A DNA stretch of 64,000 bases from Spisula solida (Eukaryota > Mollusca > Bivalvia > Venerida > Mactridae), in NCBI GenBank assembly GCA_947247005.1, contig OX365948.1:2852001-2916000 (forward strand). The letters are read 5' to 3'. Position 1 is the stretch's first letter, and every line of letters begins with the position of its first letter. Positions 43,797 to 55,724 of this stretch are shown here, in pieces. The notes under the pieces are model-generated. The model saw only the letters and a list, made by a program, of their open reading frames with translations, was not told where the DNA came from and searched no databases. The position numbers and the translations under genes were made by a program.

Positions 43797-46700
43797 TACA
43801 CACATCCCTTGGGCAATGTCAAACATCGTTATGCTACACACATCCCTTGAGCAATGTCAAACATCGTTATGCTACACATCCCTTGAGCAATGTCAAACAT
43901 CGTTATGCTACATACATCGGGCCTCCCTTGAGCAATGTCAAACATCGTTATGCTACACACATCCCTTGAGCAATGTCAAACAACGTTATGCTACACACAT
44001 CCCTTGAGCAATGTCAAACATCGTTATGCTACACATCCCTTGAGCAATGTCACACAGCGTTATGCTACACACATCCCTTGCGCAATGTCAAACATCGTTA
44101 TGATACACATCCCTTGAGCAATGTCAACATCGTTATGCTACATACATCGGGCCTCCCTCGAGCAATGTCAAACATCATTATGCTACACACATCCCTTGAG
44201 CAATGTCAAACAACGTTTTGCTACACATCCCTTGAGCAATGTCACACAGCGTTATGCTACACAAATCCCTTGCGCAATGTCAAACATCGTTATGATACAC
44301 ATCCCTTGAGCAATGTCAACATCGTTATGCTACATACATCCGGCCTCCCTTGAGCAATGTCAAACATCATTATGCTACACACATCCCTTGAGCAATGTTA
44401 AACAACGTTTTGCTACACATCCCTTGAGCAATGTCACACAGCGTTATGCTACACACATCCCTTGAGCAATGTCAAACATCGTTATGCTACACACATCCCT
44501 TGAGCAATGTCACACATCGTTATGCTACACACATCCCTTGAGCAATGTCACACATAATTATGCTACACTCATCCCTTGAGCAATGTCAAACAGCGTTATG
44601 CTACACACATCCCTTGAGCAATGTTAAACAACGTTTTGCTACACATCCCTTGAGCAATGTCACACAGCGTTATGCTACACACATCCCTTGAGCAATGTCA
44701 AACATCGTTTTGCTACACATCCCTTGAGCAATGTCACACATCGTTATGCTACACACATCCCTTGAGCAATGTCAAACATCATTATGCTACACACATCCCT
44801 TGAGCAATGTCAAACAACGTTTTGCTACACACATACCTTGAGCAATGTCAAACAACGTTTTGCTACACACATACCTTGAGCAATGTCAAACAACGTTTTG
44901 CTACACACATACCTTGAGCAATGTCAAACAACGTTTTGCTACACACATCCCTTGAGCAATGTCAAACAACGTTTTGCTACACACATACCTTGAGCAATGT
45001 CAAACAACGTTTTGCTACACATCCCTTGAGCAATGTCACACATCGTTATGCTACACACATCCCTTGAGCAATGTCACACAACGTTATGCTACACACATCC
45101 CTTGAGCAATGTCAAACAACGTTTTGCTACACACATACCTTGAGCAATGTCAAACAACGTTTTGCTACACATCCCTTGAGCAATGTCACACATCGTTATG
45201 CTACACACAACCCTTGAGTAATGTCAAACATCGTTATGCTACACACATCCCTTGAGTAATGTCAAACATCGTTTTGCTACACACATACCTTGAGCAATGT
45301 CAACATCGTTATGCTACACACATCCCTTGAGCAATGTCAACATCGTTATGCTACACACATCTCTTGAGCAATGTCACACATCGTTATGCTACACATCCCT
45401 TGAGCAATGTCAACATCGTTATGCTACACACATCCCTTGAGCAATGTCACACATCGTTATGCTACACACATACCTTGAGCAATGTCAAACATCGTTATGC
45501 TACACACATCCCTTGAGCAATGTCAAACAACGTTTTGCTACACATCCCTTGAGCAATGTCACACATCGTTATGCTACACACATCCCTTGAGTAATGTCAC
45601 ACATCGTTATGCTACACACATCCCTTGAGCAATGTCAACATCGTTATGCTACATACATCGGACCTCCCTTGAGCAATGTCAACATCGTTATGCTACATAC
45701 ATCGGGCCTCCCTTGAGCAATGTCAAACATCGTTATGCTACACACATCCCTTGAGCAATGTCAAACAACGTTTTGCTACACATCCCTTGAGCAATGTCAA
45801 ACAACGTTTTGCTACACATCCCTTGAGTAATGTCAAACAACGTTTTGCTACACATCCCTTGAGTAATGTCAAACATCGTTATGCTACACACATCCCTTGA
45901 GCAATGTCACACATCGTTATGCTACATACATCGGGCCTCCCTTGAGCAATGTCAACATCGTTATGCTACACACATCCCTTGAGCAATGTCAAACAACGTT
46001 TTGCTACACATCCCTTGAGCAATGTCAAACAACGTTTTGCTACACATCCCTTGAGTAATGTCAAACATCGTTATGCTACACACATCCCTTGGGAATGTCA
46101 AACAACGTTTTGCTACACATCCCTTGAGTAATGTCAAACATCGTTATGCTACACACATCCCTTGAGTAATGTCAAACATCGTTATGCTACACACATCCCT
46201 TGAGCAATGTCAAACAACGTTTTGCTACACACATCCCTTGAGCAATGTCAAACATCGTTATGCTACACACATCCCTTGAGCAATGTCACACATAATTATG
46301 CTACACTCATCCCTTGAGCAATGTCACACATCGTTATGCTACACATCCCTTGAGCAATGTCAAACATCGTTATGCTACACACATCCCTTGAGCAATGGCG
46401 AACATCGTTATGCTACACATCCCTTGAGCAATGTCACACATCGTTATGCTACACACATCCCTTGAGCAATGTCAAACATCGTTATGCTACACACATCCCT
46501 TGAGTAATGTCAAACATCGTTATGCTACACACATCCCTTGAGCAATGTCAAACATCGTTATGCTACACACATCCCTTGAGCAATGTCAAACATCGTTATG
46601 CTACACACATCCCTTGAGCAATGTCACACATCGTTATGCTACACATCCCTTGAGCAATGTCACACATCGTTATGCTACACATCCCTTGAGCAATGTCACA

Positions 46701-48016
46701 CATCGTTATGCTACACACATCCCTTGAGCAATGTCAACATCGTTATGCTACACACATCCCTTGAGCAATGTCAACATCGTTATGATACACATCCCTTGAG
46801 CAATGTCACACATCGTTATGCTACACATCCCTTGAGTAATGTCAAACATCATTATGCTACACACATCCCTTGAGTAATGTCAAAAACGTTTTGCTACACA
46901 TCCCTTGAGCAATGTCAAACAACGTTTTGCTACACACATCCCTTGAGCAATGTCAAACATCGTTTTGCTACACATCCCTTGAGCAATGTCACACATCGTT
47001 ATGCTACACACATCCCTTGAGCAATGTCAAACATCATTATGCTACACACATCCCTTGAGCAATGTCAAACAACGTTTTGCTACACACATACCTTGAGCAA
47101 TGTCAAACAACGTTTTGCTACACACATACCTTGAGCAATGTCAAACAACGTTTTGCTACACACATACCTTGAGCAATGTCAAACAACGTTTTGCTACACA
47201 CATCCCTTGAGCAATGTCAAACAACGTTTTGCTACACACATACCTTGAGCAATGTCAAACAACGTTTTGCTACACATCCCTTGAGCAATGTCACACATCG
47301 TTATGCTACACACATCCCTTGAGCAATGTTAAACAACGTTATGCTACACACTTCCCTTGAGCAATGTCAAACATCGTTATGCTACACACTTCCCTTGAGC
47401 AATGTTAAACAACGTTATGCTACACATCCCTTGAGCAATGTCAAACATCGTTTTGCTACACATCCCTTGAGCAATGGCGAACATCGTTATGCTACACATC
47501 CCCTGAGCAATGGCGAACATCGTTATGCTACACATCCCTTGAGCAATGTTAAACAACGTTATGCTACACATCCCTTGAGCAATGTCAAACATCGTTTTGC
47601 TACACATCCCTTGAGCAATGGCGAACATCGTTATGCTACACATCCCTTGAGCAATGGCGAACATCGTTATGCTACACATCCCTTGAGCAATGGCGAACAT
47701 CGTTATGCTACACATCCCTTGAGCAATGGCGAACATCGTTATGCTACACATCCCTTGAGCAATGTTAAACAACGTTATGCTACACATCCCTTGAGCAATG
47801 TCAAACATCGTTTTGCTACACATCCCTTGAGCAATGGCGAACATCGTTATGCTACACACATCCCTTGAGCAATGGCGAACATCGTTATGCTACACATCCC
47901 TTGAGCAATGTCAAACAACGTTATGCTACACATCCCTTGAGCAATGTCAAACAACGTTATGCTACACATTCCTCGAGCAATATCAAACATCTTTATGTTA
48001 TACACATCCCTTGAGC
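43797..48016. repeat. 4.2-kb satellite, 36-38-bp monomers, about 113 copies
   Basis: Monomer: CCCTTGAGCAATGTCAAACA then TCGTTATGCTACACACAT. Length variants of 36, 37 and 38 bp come from ACAT/ACACAT and CAACA/CAAACA differences. Point variants (AACGTTTTG, CACACATCG, GGCGAACATCG, GTTAAACAACG) are ordered into higher-order blocks. An about 390-bp block at about 44699-45090 is repeated almost exactly at about 46947-47335. Open frames on both strands (for example 47326-47868 plus, 47377-47859 minus) result from stop-free 36-bp monomers and are not genes. Confidence 0.95.
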
Positions 48017-48340
48017 ACCTAACGAACTTTATCCTTTTTTGTAGCTTATTCATTTTATACAATTAATATGGAGTCACGAAATATACTAGTATTATTCGTA
48101 CACTATTACAAAAAATAAGAGCTTAATTTCCTCAGTCGACAGATGTTAAAATTGCTTCGCCTTCAGTTGCCAAAAACAAATTAATACAACCGAATATTAC
48201 TTTTTCATGCAAATAAGTATATAATTGTACTAGCTGTCTAGATGTTTAATTACATACGGGAGAGCTTTATGAAGGAAGATGAAGAAAACATGACAATACT
48301 AGTAATTTACATCAGACGTTTCTCTTATTCTGAATCTGAT
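48017..48340. other. unique AT-rich spacer between two arrays
   Basis: No repeat unit, exon or element end seen between the 38-bp and 54-bp arrays. Confidence 0.5.
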
Positions 48341-49566
48341 CTTTATAGACGTGAACAAATGTGAGCATTCAAAATAGTTTATCTAAACCCTGATTTTATA
48401 GAGGTGAACAAATGTGAGCATTCAATAATAGTTTATCTAAACCCTGATTTTATAGACGTGAACAAATGTGAGCATTCAATAATAGTTTATCTAAACCCTG
48501 ATTTTATAGACGTGAACAAATGTGAACATTCAATAATAGTTTATCTAAACCCTGATCTTTATAGACCAGAACAAATGTGAGCATTCAATAATAGTTTATC
48601 TAAACCCTGATTTTATAGACGTGAACAAATGTGAGCATTCAATAATAGTTTATCTAAACCCTGATTTTATAGACGTGAACAAATGTGAACATTCAATAAT
48701 AGTTTATCTAAACCCTGATCTTTATAGACCAGAACAAATGTGAGCATTCAATAATAGTTTATCTAAACCCTGATTTTATAGACGTGTACAAATGTGAACA
48801 TTCAATAATAGTTTATCTAAACCCTGATTTTATAGACGTGAACAAATGTGAGCATTCAATAGTAGTTTATCTAAACCCTGATTTTATAGACGTGAACAAA
48901 TGTGAGCATTCAATATAGTTGATCTTAACCCTGATTTTATAGACGTGAGCAAATGTGAACATTCAATAATAGTTTATCTAAACCCTGATCTTTTTAGACG
49001 TGAACAAATGTAAGCATTCAATATAGTTGATCTAACCCCTGATTTTATAGACGTGAACAAATGTGAGCATTCAATAATAGTTAGTCTAAACCCTTATTTT
49101 CATAGACGTGAGCAAATGTGAACATTCAATAATAGTTTATCTAAACCCTGATTTTATAGACGTGAACAAATGTGGGCATTCAATAATAGTTTACTTAAAC
49201 CCTGATCTTTTTAGACGTGAACAAATGTAAGCATTCAATATAGTTGATCTAAACCCTGATTTTATAGACGTGAACAAATGTGAGCATTCAATAATAGTTA
49301 GTCTAAACCCTTATTTTCATAGACGTGAGCAAATGTGAACATTCAATAATAGTTTATCTAAACCCTGATTTTATAGACGTGAGCAAATGTGAACATTCAA
49401 TAATAGTTTATCTAAACCCTTATTTTCATAGACGTGAGCAAATGTAAACATTCAATAATAGTTTATCTAAACCCTGATTTTATAGACGTGAACAAATGTG
49501 GGCATTCAATAATAGTTGGTCTAAACACTTATTTTCATAGACGTGAGCATATGTGAGCATTAAATA
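48341..49566. repeat. 54-bp tandem array, about 22 copies
   Basis: Monomer: GTGAACAAATGTGAGCATTC, AATAATAGTTTATCTAAACC, CTGATTTTATAGAC. Variants (AGACCAGAAC; ATATAGTTGATC; CTTATTTTCATAG) are shared by pairs of distant units, pointing to duplication of multi-unit blocks. Confidence 0.93.
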
Positions 49567-49708
49567 GTTGATCTATATATTTGTATTTATGTGTGTCCAC
49601 ATTCAAAATTCACGACCACACGTCTTTAATGATATGGATGATATTAACAAATGTATGTTTGTTCTTTCTAATGTTGAAATTGTCAAATTAACCACCAAAA
49701 CCTGTTTC

Positions 49709-49855
49709 GTTATACTGAGAGTTGGTGATACTGAGAGTTGGTTATACTGAGAGTTGGTTATACTGAGAGTTGGTTATACTGAGAGTTGGTTATACTGAGA
49801 GTTCGTTATACCGAGAGTTCGTTATACTGAAAGTTCGTTATACTGAAAGTTCGTT
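49709..49855. repeat. 15-bp tandem array, about nine copies
   Basis: GTTATACTGAGAGTTG-type units, decaying rightwards to GTTATACTGAAAGTTC. Follows the 54-bp array after about 140 bp. Confidence 0.88.
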
Positions 49856-51085
49856 CAAATACTTTGTATAGTTCGAGTTCTTACATACTGAAAATGCACT
49901 TTTTTTTTAATGCGAAAATATTTTTAAAAGTGTCCTATTGAACCTTTGTTGATGCTATTATTGCATACACTATGATGCGTGTAAAGGTCAATATGGATAG
50001 ACTTGCTGATTCATAATAATTGTATAGCATAATGTGAATATAAATTTGATATGCTTAGCTATATATATATTTAACTGTAAATGTAGGTTATTATTTTTTA
50101 TACTTTTAATCATTGTGATTTTTGACATGTGATAAAAATATATAAAAATTTGCCTTTTTATGTTTAAGTCATTAGATTGTTTTTAAGTATTTAACTCTGA
50201 TTAGATTGGCAATACAATTCTATGTTTTAGTTTAATCTATATCATTGTGTTTTATCTGTGTTTGTTCTAATAAGACGAAATAAACTACAAAACTCTGTAA
50301 TAATTATTTAGTTTAGTTTGAACTGCCGTAAAATTAGAATATTTCGCGAGGAATTAATTTTCGTTGAATTCGGGAATATTTATATTCCTGAACTTAAAAC
50401 GGCTGAAAAACAACATACAAAAATTTTGTTCTTAATTTCATAAATCGAGAACATTTAACCTCGAGAACTACGTAAAATAATAACAAACGTCTGACCTCGC
50501 GGAAATTTGGATTTTGCAGTAAATTTATGTTCGATTGTTTCAAAACACACTCTTACCACGTACATCAATCGATCTCAACACCTCATTCCTGATAGTTATC
50601 ATCACCACGAGGGTATGTGAGAACAGAAACCAGATATCGCGTCAAGTCACTGGCACCATTTATATTTATGTTTGTGTGCTACATTAGCAGCGGTTGAACT
50701 ATATTTGGACAAATGAATAACACAACAATATATTAAATTGAAAGATGGGCATTTATTATGCCGTCAACATATATACTATATACAACAAGGTATCAAGAAA
50801 CAATATTTTGACAAAGTTAAACAACACTAATAATAAAGTGAAATCAATATATTTAAACATTTGTGGAAATCTGGGCCTGATAAAAACCGCCATAAAAGCC
50901 TGATAGGGTTCATTTCGTGTTGGATATGACACGGCCTGTAAGCGAATCCTGGACATCCCACCATTGAGGGCTACAGGGACCCTATTCAATGCAAACTATT
51001 AAATAAATGAATTGGTTTTTACATTGAGGTAGAATAAGCACATTTAAGCGATCAAATAGACAGGAACATTATGTTAATTTTGATG
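49856..51085. other. GPCR upstream region with one miniature element
   Basis: 50329-50520 is a TTCGCGA-type miniature element: CTGCCGTAAAATTAG...TTTCGCGAGG at the left and CCTCGCGGAAATTTGG...TTTTGCAGTA at the right. The rest is AT-rich. The minus frame 50756-50989 has no domain. Confidence 0.5.
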
Positions 51086-51087
51086 TA

Positions 51088-51286
51088 CAGTAAAGCTTCG
51101 TTATTTCGATGTGTGATCTGGAAAGGTAAATGCTGGAGATAAACCGGATGCTCGTAATAACCTTAGTGTCATTTTATTGATGATACAAACACCAGTTATA
51201 TCAACTAAAACTGCTCGAAATAGGCCAGGTGCTCGAACTAGGTCAAGTGCTCGTAATATTGATGCTCGTCATAACGACGATTAACT
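51088..51286. mobile_element. small pogo-like element 75 bp before the GPCR ATG
   Basis: Left end TACAGTAAAGCTTCGTTATT resembles the complement of the right end, TATAGTTAATCGTCGTTATG. TGCTCGTAATA, GTGCTCGAACTA and GATGCTCGTCATAA are internal subrepeats. Diverged; TA at both borders. Confidence 0.55.
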
Positions 51287-51360
51287 ATATTTTGTTCATC
51301 GAGCAATAATATGTTAAACGTTACTCTTAACACATTGTCCACTGCTGTTTCATTTCAGTA

Positions 51361-52593
51361 ATGGAGGTTACATCCAACATGTCGTCAATGTTTTCACCAA
51401 ATGCCAGCGTCCTTGACAACGGTACCACGGACAACGGAACCACGATGTTTTCCGGATATTCCCGAATGATGATACAACCGATTGTCTTCGAAATTTACAA
51501 CATCTATCTATATTTGATTATTTGTTTTGGTGTACCAATGAATTTGTTTGTACTTGTCGTTTTCGCTCGTCATCGTCCAACCACAACAACAGACTGGTTA
51601 ATCGTTTTTATCACAATATGTGACTTCATTTCATTCGCTGCCAACGTACCAGTCTACGCGACATTTACGAATGGTTATTGGACAGTTTACGGAACGACAT
51701 TACTTTGTAGGATTCATATGTTCATTAGCCAAACATTGGTGTTGTCTTCGTCATTTTTGATCAGCGGATTGGCTCTTGACAGGTACATCAAAGTGTGCCA
51801 GCCAAAGTTTTCTTTATCTAAAGTAAAAGCTAGAAACGGGTGTATAATAACATTGATCGTTACCTTACTCATGTCCACACCATGTTTCACAATGTATGAG
51901 AATCGCGTTGGTGGTAGATGCGAGTCCGTTGTCATGGATTCACTCTTATTTGCGTATTATTTCTTCGTATTTTCGACATTTGCTTTCTCCGTTGTCGTTG
52001 TAGTGTTTGCCTATGTGAAAGTCACCAAAGCTGTAATGTTGAGTGAGGAGAACGTCAAAAGGCACATAGAAACATTTCGCAACAACAAAATATTTCCGTC
52101 GACGTCAAATAGACCGAGTGGAATTTTTAAGGATACTGTGAACAAGGTCGATGAAACAGCGTCAGTGTCTAAAGTTCGTACCTGTAACGAGGAATCTACG
52201 ATCCTGGCTGTATCGTCTAAACAGGGCGCAGCTGTTTCCATGATTGGTAACGAGTCGTCGACGAACCAATATGGCGTCGCTGATGTGGGTTGCCAAAAGA
52301 AAAGACCAGCCGACCCGCTTCGACCAGAACAAATGTTGAAGTGCAGTACAAGGACATCAAAGATCGCTTTCTCGGTGTGTGCAGTGTTTATACTAAGTTG
52401 GATACCACCATGGGTTTCATTCTTCTTTGCTACCGTACCAACAATGAGGACAGACACAGAAGTTATAAAGTTTATGATATTTGGACGAATGACCTACCTG
52501 GTTAACGGTGTTGCTAATCCGATTTTATACACGGGGCTAAACCGGAAGTTCAGGGGTTACATCAAGGAAACCGTTTGTTTTAGAAAGTCGTGA
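51361..52593 (+). CDS. rhodopsin-class (class A) G protein-coupled receptor, orphan
   Basis: 410 residues in one exon, with a splice acceptor (TTTCAG at 51353-51358) two bases before the ATG. The N-terminus has four N-glycosylation sequons (Asn6, 14, 20, 25). TM1 holds GVPMN (Asn61); TM2 CDF (Asp88); Cys116 in TM3 and Cys187 in loop 2 can form the usual disulfide. Other landmarks are LDRYIKV (DRY at 140-142), a TM6 SWIPPW in place of the common CWxP (346-351), and NPILY at 386-390. Intracellular loop 3 is long (about 225-335), serine/threonine rich and basic near its end. The layout fits peptide-type receptors in molluscan lineage expansions; the ligand cannot be assigned. Confidence 0.92.
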   Translation: MEVTSNMSSMFSPNASVLDNGTTDNGTTMFSGYSRMMIQPIVFEIYNIYLYLIICFGVPMNLFVLVVFARHRPTTTTDWLIVFITICDFISFAANVPVYATFTNGYWTVYGTTLLCRIHMFISQTLVLSSSFLISGLALDRYIKVCQPKFSLSKVKARNGCIITLIVTLLMSTPCFTMYENRVGGRCESVVMDSLLFAYYFFVFSTFAFSVVVVVFAYVKVTKAVMLSEENVKRHIETFRNNKIFPSTSNRPSGIFKDTVNKVDETASVSKVRTCNEESTILAVSSKQGAAVSMIGNESSTNQYGVADVGCQKKRPADPLRPEQMLKCSTRTSKIAFSVCAVFILSWIPPWVSFFFATVPTMRTDTEVIKFMIFGRMTYLVNGVANPILYTGLNRKFRGYIKETVCFRKS

Positions 52594-52649
52594 ATAATAC
52601 GCAATCACCAGTCAAATGAGCGTGTGGTCAAATCATATACTGTTAACCA

Positions 52650-53175
52650 ACAAAGTTATTTCGCGCGATACCAGTTCGCGGAATTCGCGAGTGGTAAGAA
52701 TTCGCGAAATTAGGTATCCGTAAAAATGCTCCAAACTTGTAAAACAGGAAAATATCTCGATTATGGTAGACTTAAAACGTAAACATTGGTAACCGCGAAT
52801 ATGCCGGCAATCGGAAAAACGCGAACATTATTATACGCGAAATTAAGTTGGTTTGCAGTAGCAACTTGCGAAGAGTTACACATCAGATTTCAGAACCAAC
52901 ATCCCAGAAAATTGGTTGGCTTTGAAGTGAAATGACACTGCGTGTGTTAGAGTTACAGTAAAATAATTATTTTCGAACGAGTTGAATTTTCGTTGATTTC
53001 GTTGTTGCACTCGACCACGATATATAACCGCACGATTAATCGACCTCTCAAATATTGAACATGGGTTTATCCTTTCATGTGTTGTTATCCACGATTTTAA
53101 GACCCCACTAAAATGCATTTTATTAAAGTCCACGAAATTTAATACCCACGAACATATGTGATTATACAGTACCTA
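52650..53175. mobile_element. two TTCGCGA-type miniature elements after the GPCR
   Basis: 52650-52860: CAAAGTTATTTCGCGCGATA ... TACGCGAAATTAAG...TTTGCAGTA. 52957-53175: TACAGTAAAATAATTATTTT ... and, as complement of the right end, TACTGTATAATCACATATG. TTCGCG/CGCGAA motifs recur in the first; TTCG and CGAA in the second. No ORF. Confidence 0.5.
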
Positions 53176-55460
53176 CAAACAACAGAACATATAAAGTTAT
53201 AAACAATTTTGCACATGTCATAGTGTCTTTAAAAGGGTCAACCATCATGATGTGCAACATTCGTGTTAATTCACAAACATTAAGGCCTAAGAGAAATCAT
53301 TGAAACCAAGAACTGTGACAGGAAACGTATCACCAATACTCACCGCTAAGCTCTATTTAGACTACGCAAATTGTTGTAATTGTTTTCGTTCTGTATACAC
53401 TCAGTTTAAAGACTAGCTCAATTGCTGCCCAATTGTTGCCCAACAATTGCATGTAGTTCTGTAAACACACAGCAAATTGGTATAGGGGCGTGTTATCTAT
53501 AGCCTCTTGAAGTATTAAATCATTTTTGTTATACAAAATTGTATTATGTAAACCCAGTATACAGTGCTACCTCTCGAGAGCAACCCTTCTTTGACCAACC
53601 CTTCTTTGAGCAACAACTTCTATTTAGAAACATGATCATTTTATTCCTGAGGCTAACTGAACAGTTCACCTCTCCAAAACAGCAATCTCGACACATAAAC
53701 CAATGGGTGTTAAGAATAAGGTTTCCCCCTGCCAGATTTATAAATTAAATTGAGCTACATTTTTTACAAATATCCTTTTAAAAATAACCTGAGATAGCTA
53801 AATTTCTGATAATTGTTCATCTTTTTTATATTGATTAATTAAAGTTTCAATAAAGTCATCTGTCCAGATACCGTTTTGCCTCTCATTCGTATAAAACACC
53901 CAAGAGTTGGTCTTATCAGGATGATACCTGACAGCTTTCTTACCCCCTTATCAGTTAATTTATGGGAAAATTTTGCCGGAAAATAGAACAAGTTCTATTT
54001 GGTCAAATTGTTGTAAAACACGTATGCAGCTGTTGTAGGAGTAAATACATCAGGCAAATTGTTGACGGCAACAATTACAAACAACACTTTAACGTAGTGT
54101 AAACACCCTTCTACCAATGTTTAGCTCGGTTAGGTACTCATCACTCGACAGGACATGCTTCGGGATGTTCTAGATTTTGTACGAGAGTCGGGAAACACAA
54201 TTTCTAATCCTCGGAAAATTACTGTACATATGTAATTTCTGTTTTCGTCGTTGTAAGTTTATAAAACTTTATATATTGTAAATATGTAAATGTATTTTTT
54301 TTAAACCAATTCATCATTGATCATATATTTCCTAAAGTCTGAACGAACGCGATTTCTAATGACAATATCCATATTTTACCGAACGATAACGTATCAACGT
54401 AGGTTTGTAATATTATGAAGTCATCGCATATATTCGTATTTTCGAAATTGTACGGTTCACGAAAATTTTGATTTATTAATTCATCAAATCTTAAAGACGA
54501 TATGTAACAATTCTAACAAAATGAATTACCATTTTATTCCCTAGAGCGTTATATTTTATAGGTTATTGTAGTAGTATCCGGTAACCTTTAAATTTGGACG
54601 CACTTTATTTGGAGCTCTAACAAAACATTATAATATTATTTAGAATATTGTTTTTATGTCATTATGAGTATTTCATACTGCTGAGTTTGCTGAATATAAT
54701 TTTATGACATAATAAATTATATGTGCATCAATAAATGATTTCTGTAAAACAATTCTCCCAATCAAAATTATAGTCACTAGTGAAATTCAGTATACTGACA
54801 CATTCGTTATAACGACATTTTGCTCGGGAACAAACAGTGTCGTTGTATCGAGATCTGACTGTAATACAAATTTGCTTTTTTATATTTATATTTTAATTTT
54901 AGTCCGCCCTGGATATTGATTTAATTGCCCATCTTAACATTGCTCGGACAACATGGGTTTAATTACAAATTGTTTTCAACATTAGTTTCGCTTGAATCAC
55001 CACTCTAGCGTTTTCTCTGGTAATTCAAGAAGCACAGTTTGGTTGACCGTTGACCGATATTTCTGTTCAACAGTCTTTACGTGTGAATGTTTTGAGTGAA
55101 TCAGAATACAAAGGATATAGGCATATTTTAGATTTATATAATAGACATGCACGCACACGTTTTATTTAGCAAAATTAAAAAAAAATATTCAAAAGGATTG
55201 GGTTTCGAACGCAAGCAATAAGATCGATTTTAGTCTATATGCAGTAGTTTAGCCAAACGATATAAATTAACAGTACGTAGCATACATTTGTAAAATAACT
55301 TAACATATCGTAATAATGGTGGGTTCAATGTGACAAGAAGTTCACTGTGGTGGCTAATTATTGTCTACATAATGCACAGGAATAAACTTATTGTGATATT
55401 TTGTGATATTTGTAGCTCGGCTTTATCTTTGCTGTTTGAAATACAATCTCATTTGTAAAG
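53176..55460. other. no gene seen; fragments of pogo-like elements
   Basis: 53553-53630 opens TACAGTGCTACCTCTCGAGA, like the element at 24200-25080, without a matching right end. 54792-54864 is a tiny element: TATACTGACACATTCGTTATA and TATCGAGATCTGACTGTA, with ACGACA inside both arms. The rest is AT-rich. Confidence 0.45.
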
Positions 55461-55479
55461 TTAAGTCTCTATTTTCGTG

Positions 55480-55715
55480 ATTGGACACGTTCTGCGTAAT
55501 TCCCCAAAAGACACCTCAAGAGTTACATTCAGATGACCCCTGAGGGACGAAGGAAGGAGACGAGGACGCCAAAAAATACATGGAAGAACAATAGAGACAG
55601 AAATCGACCAGGGGAGAGCTCGTAAAGATGGCGAAAAACAGAGAAGAATGGAAAGCTCAAGTCCTTGCCCTATATGCCTAAGGGCACAATAAGGTAGGTA
55701 TTTTTGTGAATATGG
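55480..55715 (+). pseudogene. C-terminal fragment of a second LINE family
   Basis: Frames across this stretch read IGHVLRNSPKD, TPEGRRKE, PKNTWKNN and TIETEIDQGRARKDGEKQRR, then CPICLRA. This is the IGHVLR...TPEGRRKRGRPK-TW ending of RTE/CR1-type proteins in animals, with frameshifts and a stop. The minus-strand frame over the same bases is a shadow. Confidence 0.65.
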
Positions 55716-55724
55716 TAAATTCAT

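Noticed and set aside
47326..47868. Long open frames on both strands (180 and 160 codons) with 12-residue protein repeats
   Set aside because: They arise from stop-free 36-bp satellite monomers; overlapping frames exist on both strands and along the whole array, with no start context or flanking exon.
43797..48016. CRISPR-like regular repeat array
   Set aside because: There are no unique spacers; monomers abut directly, and the genome is an animal's.
52011..52457. 148-codon minus-strand frame within the GPCR
   Set aside because: Shadow of the receptor coding sequence; no domain and no independent signals.
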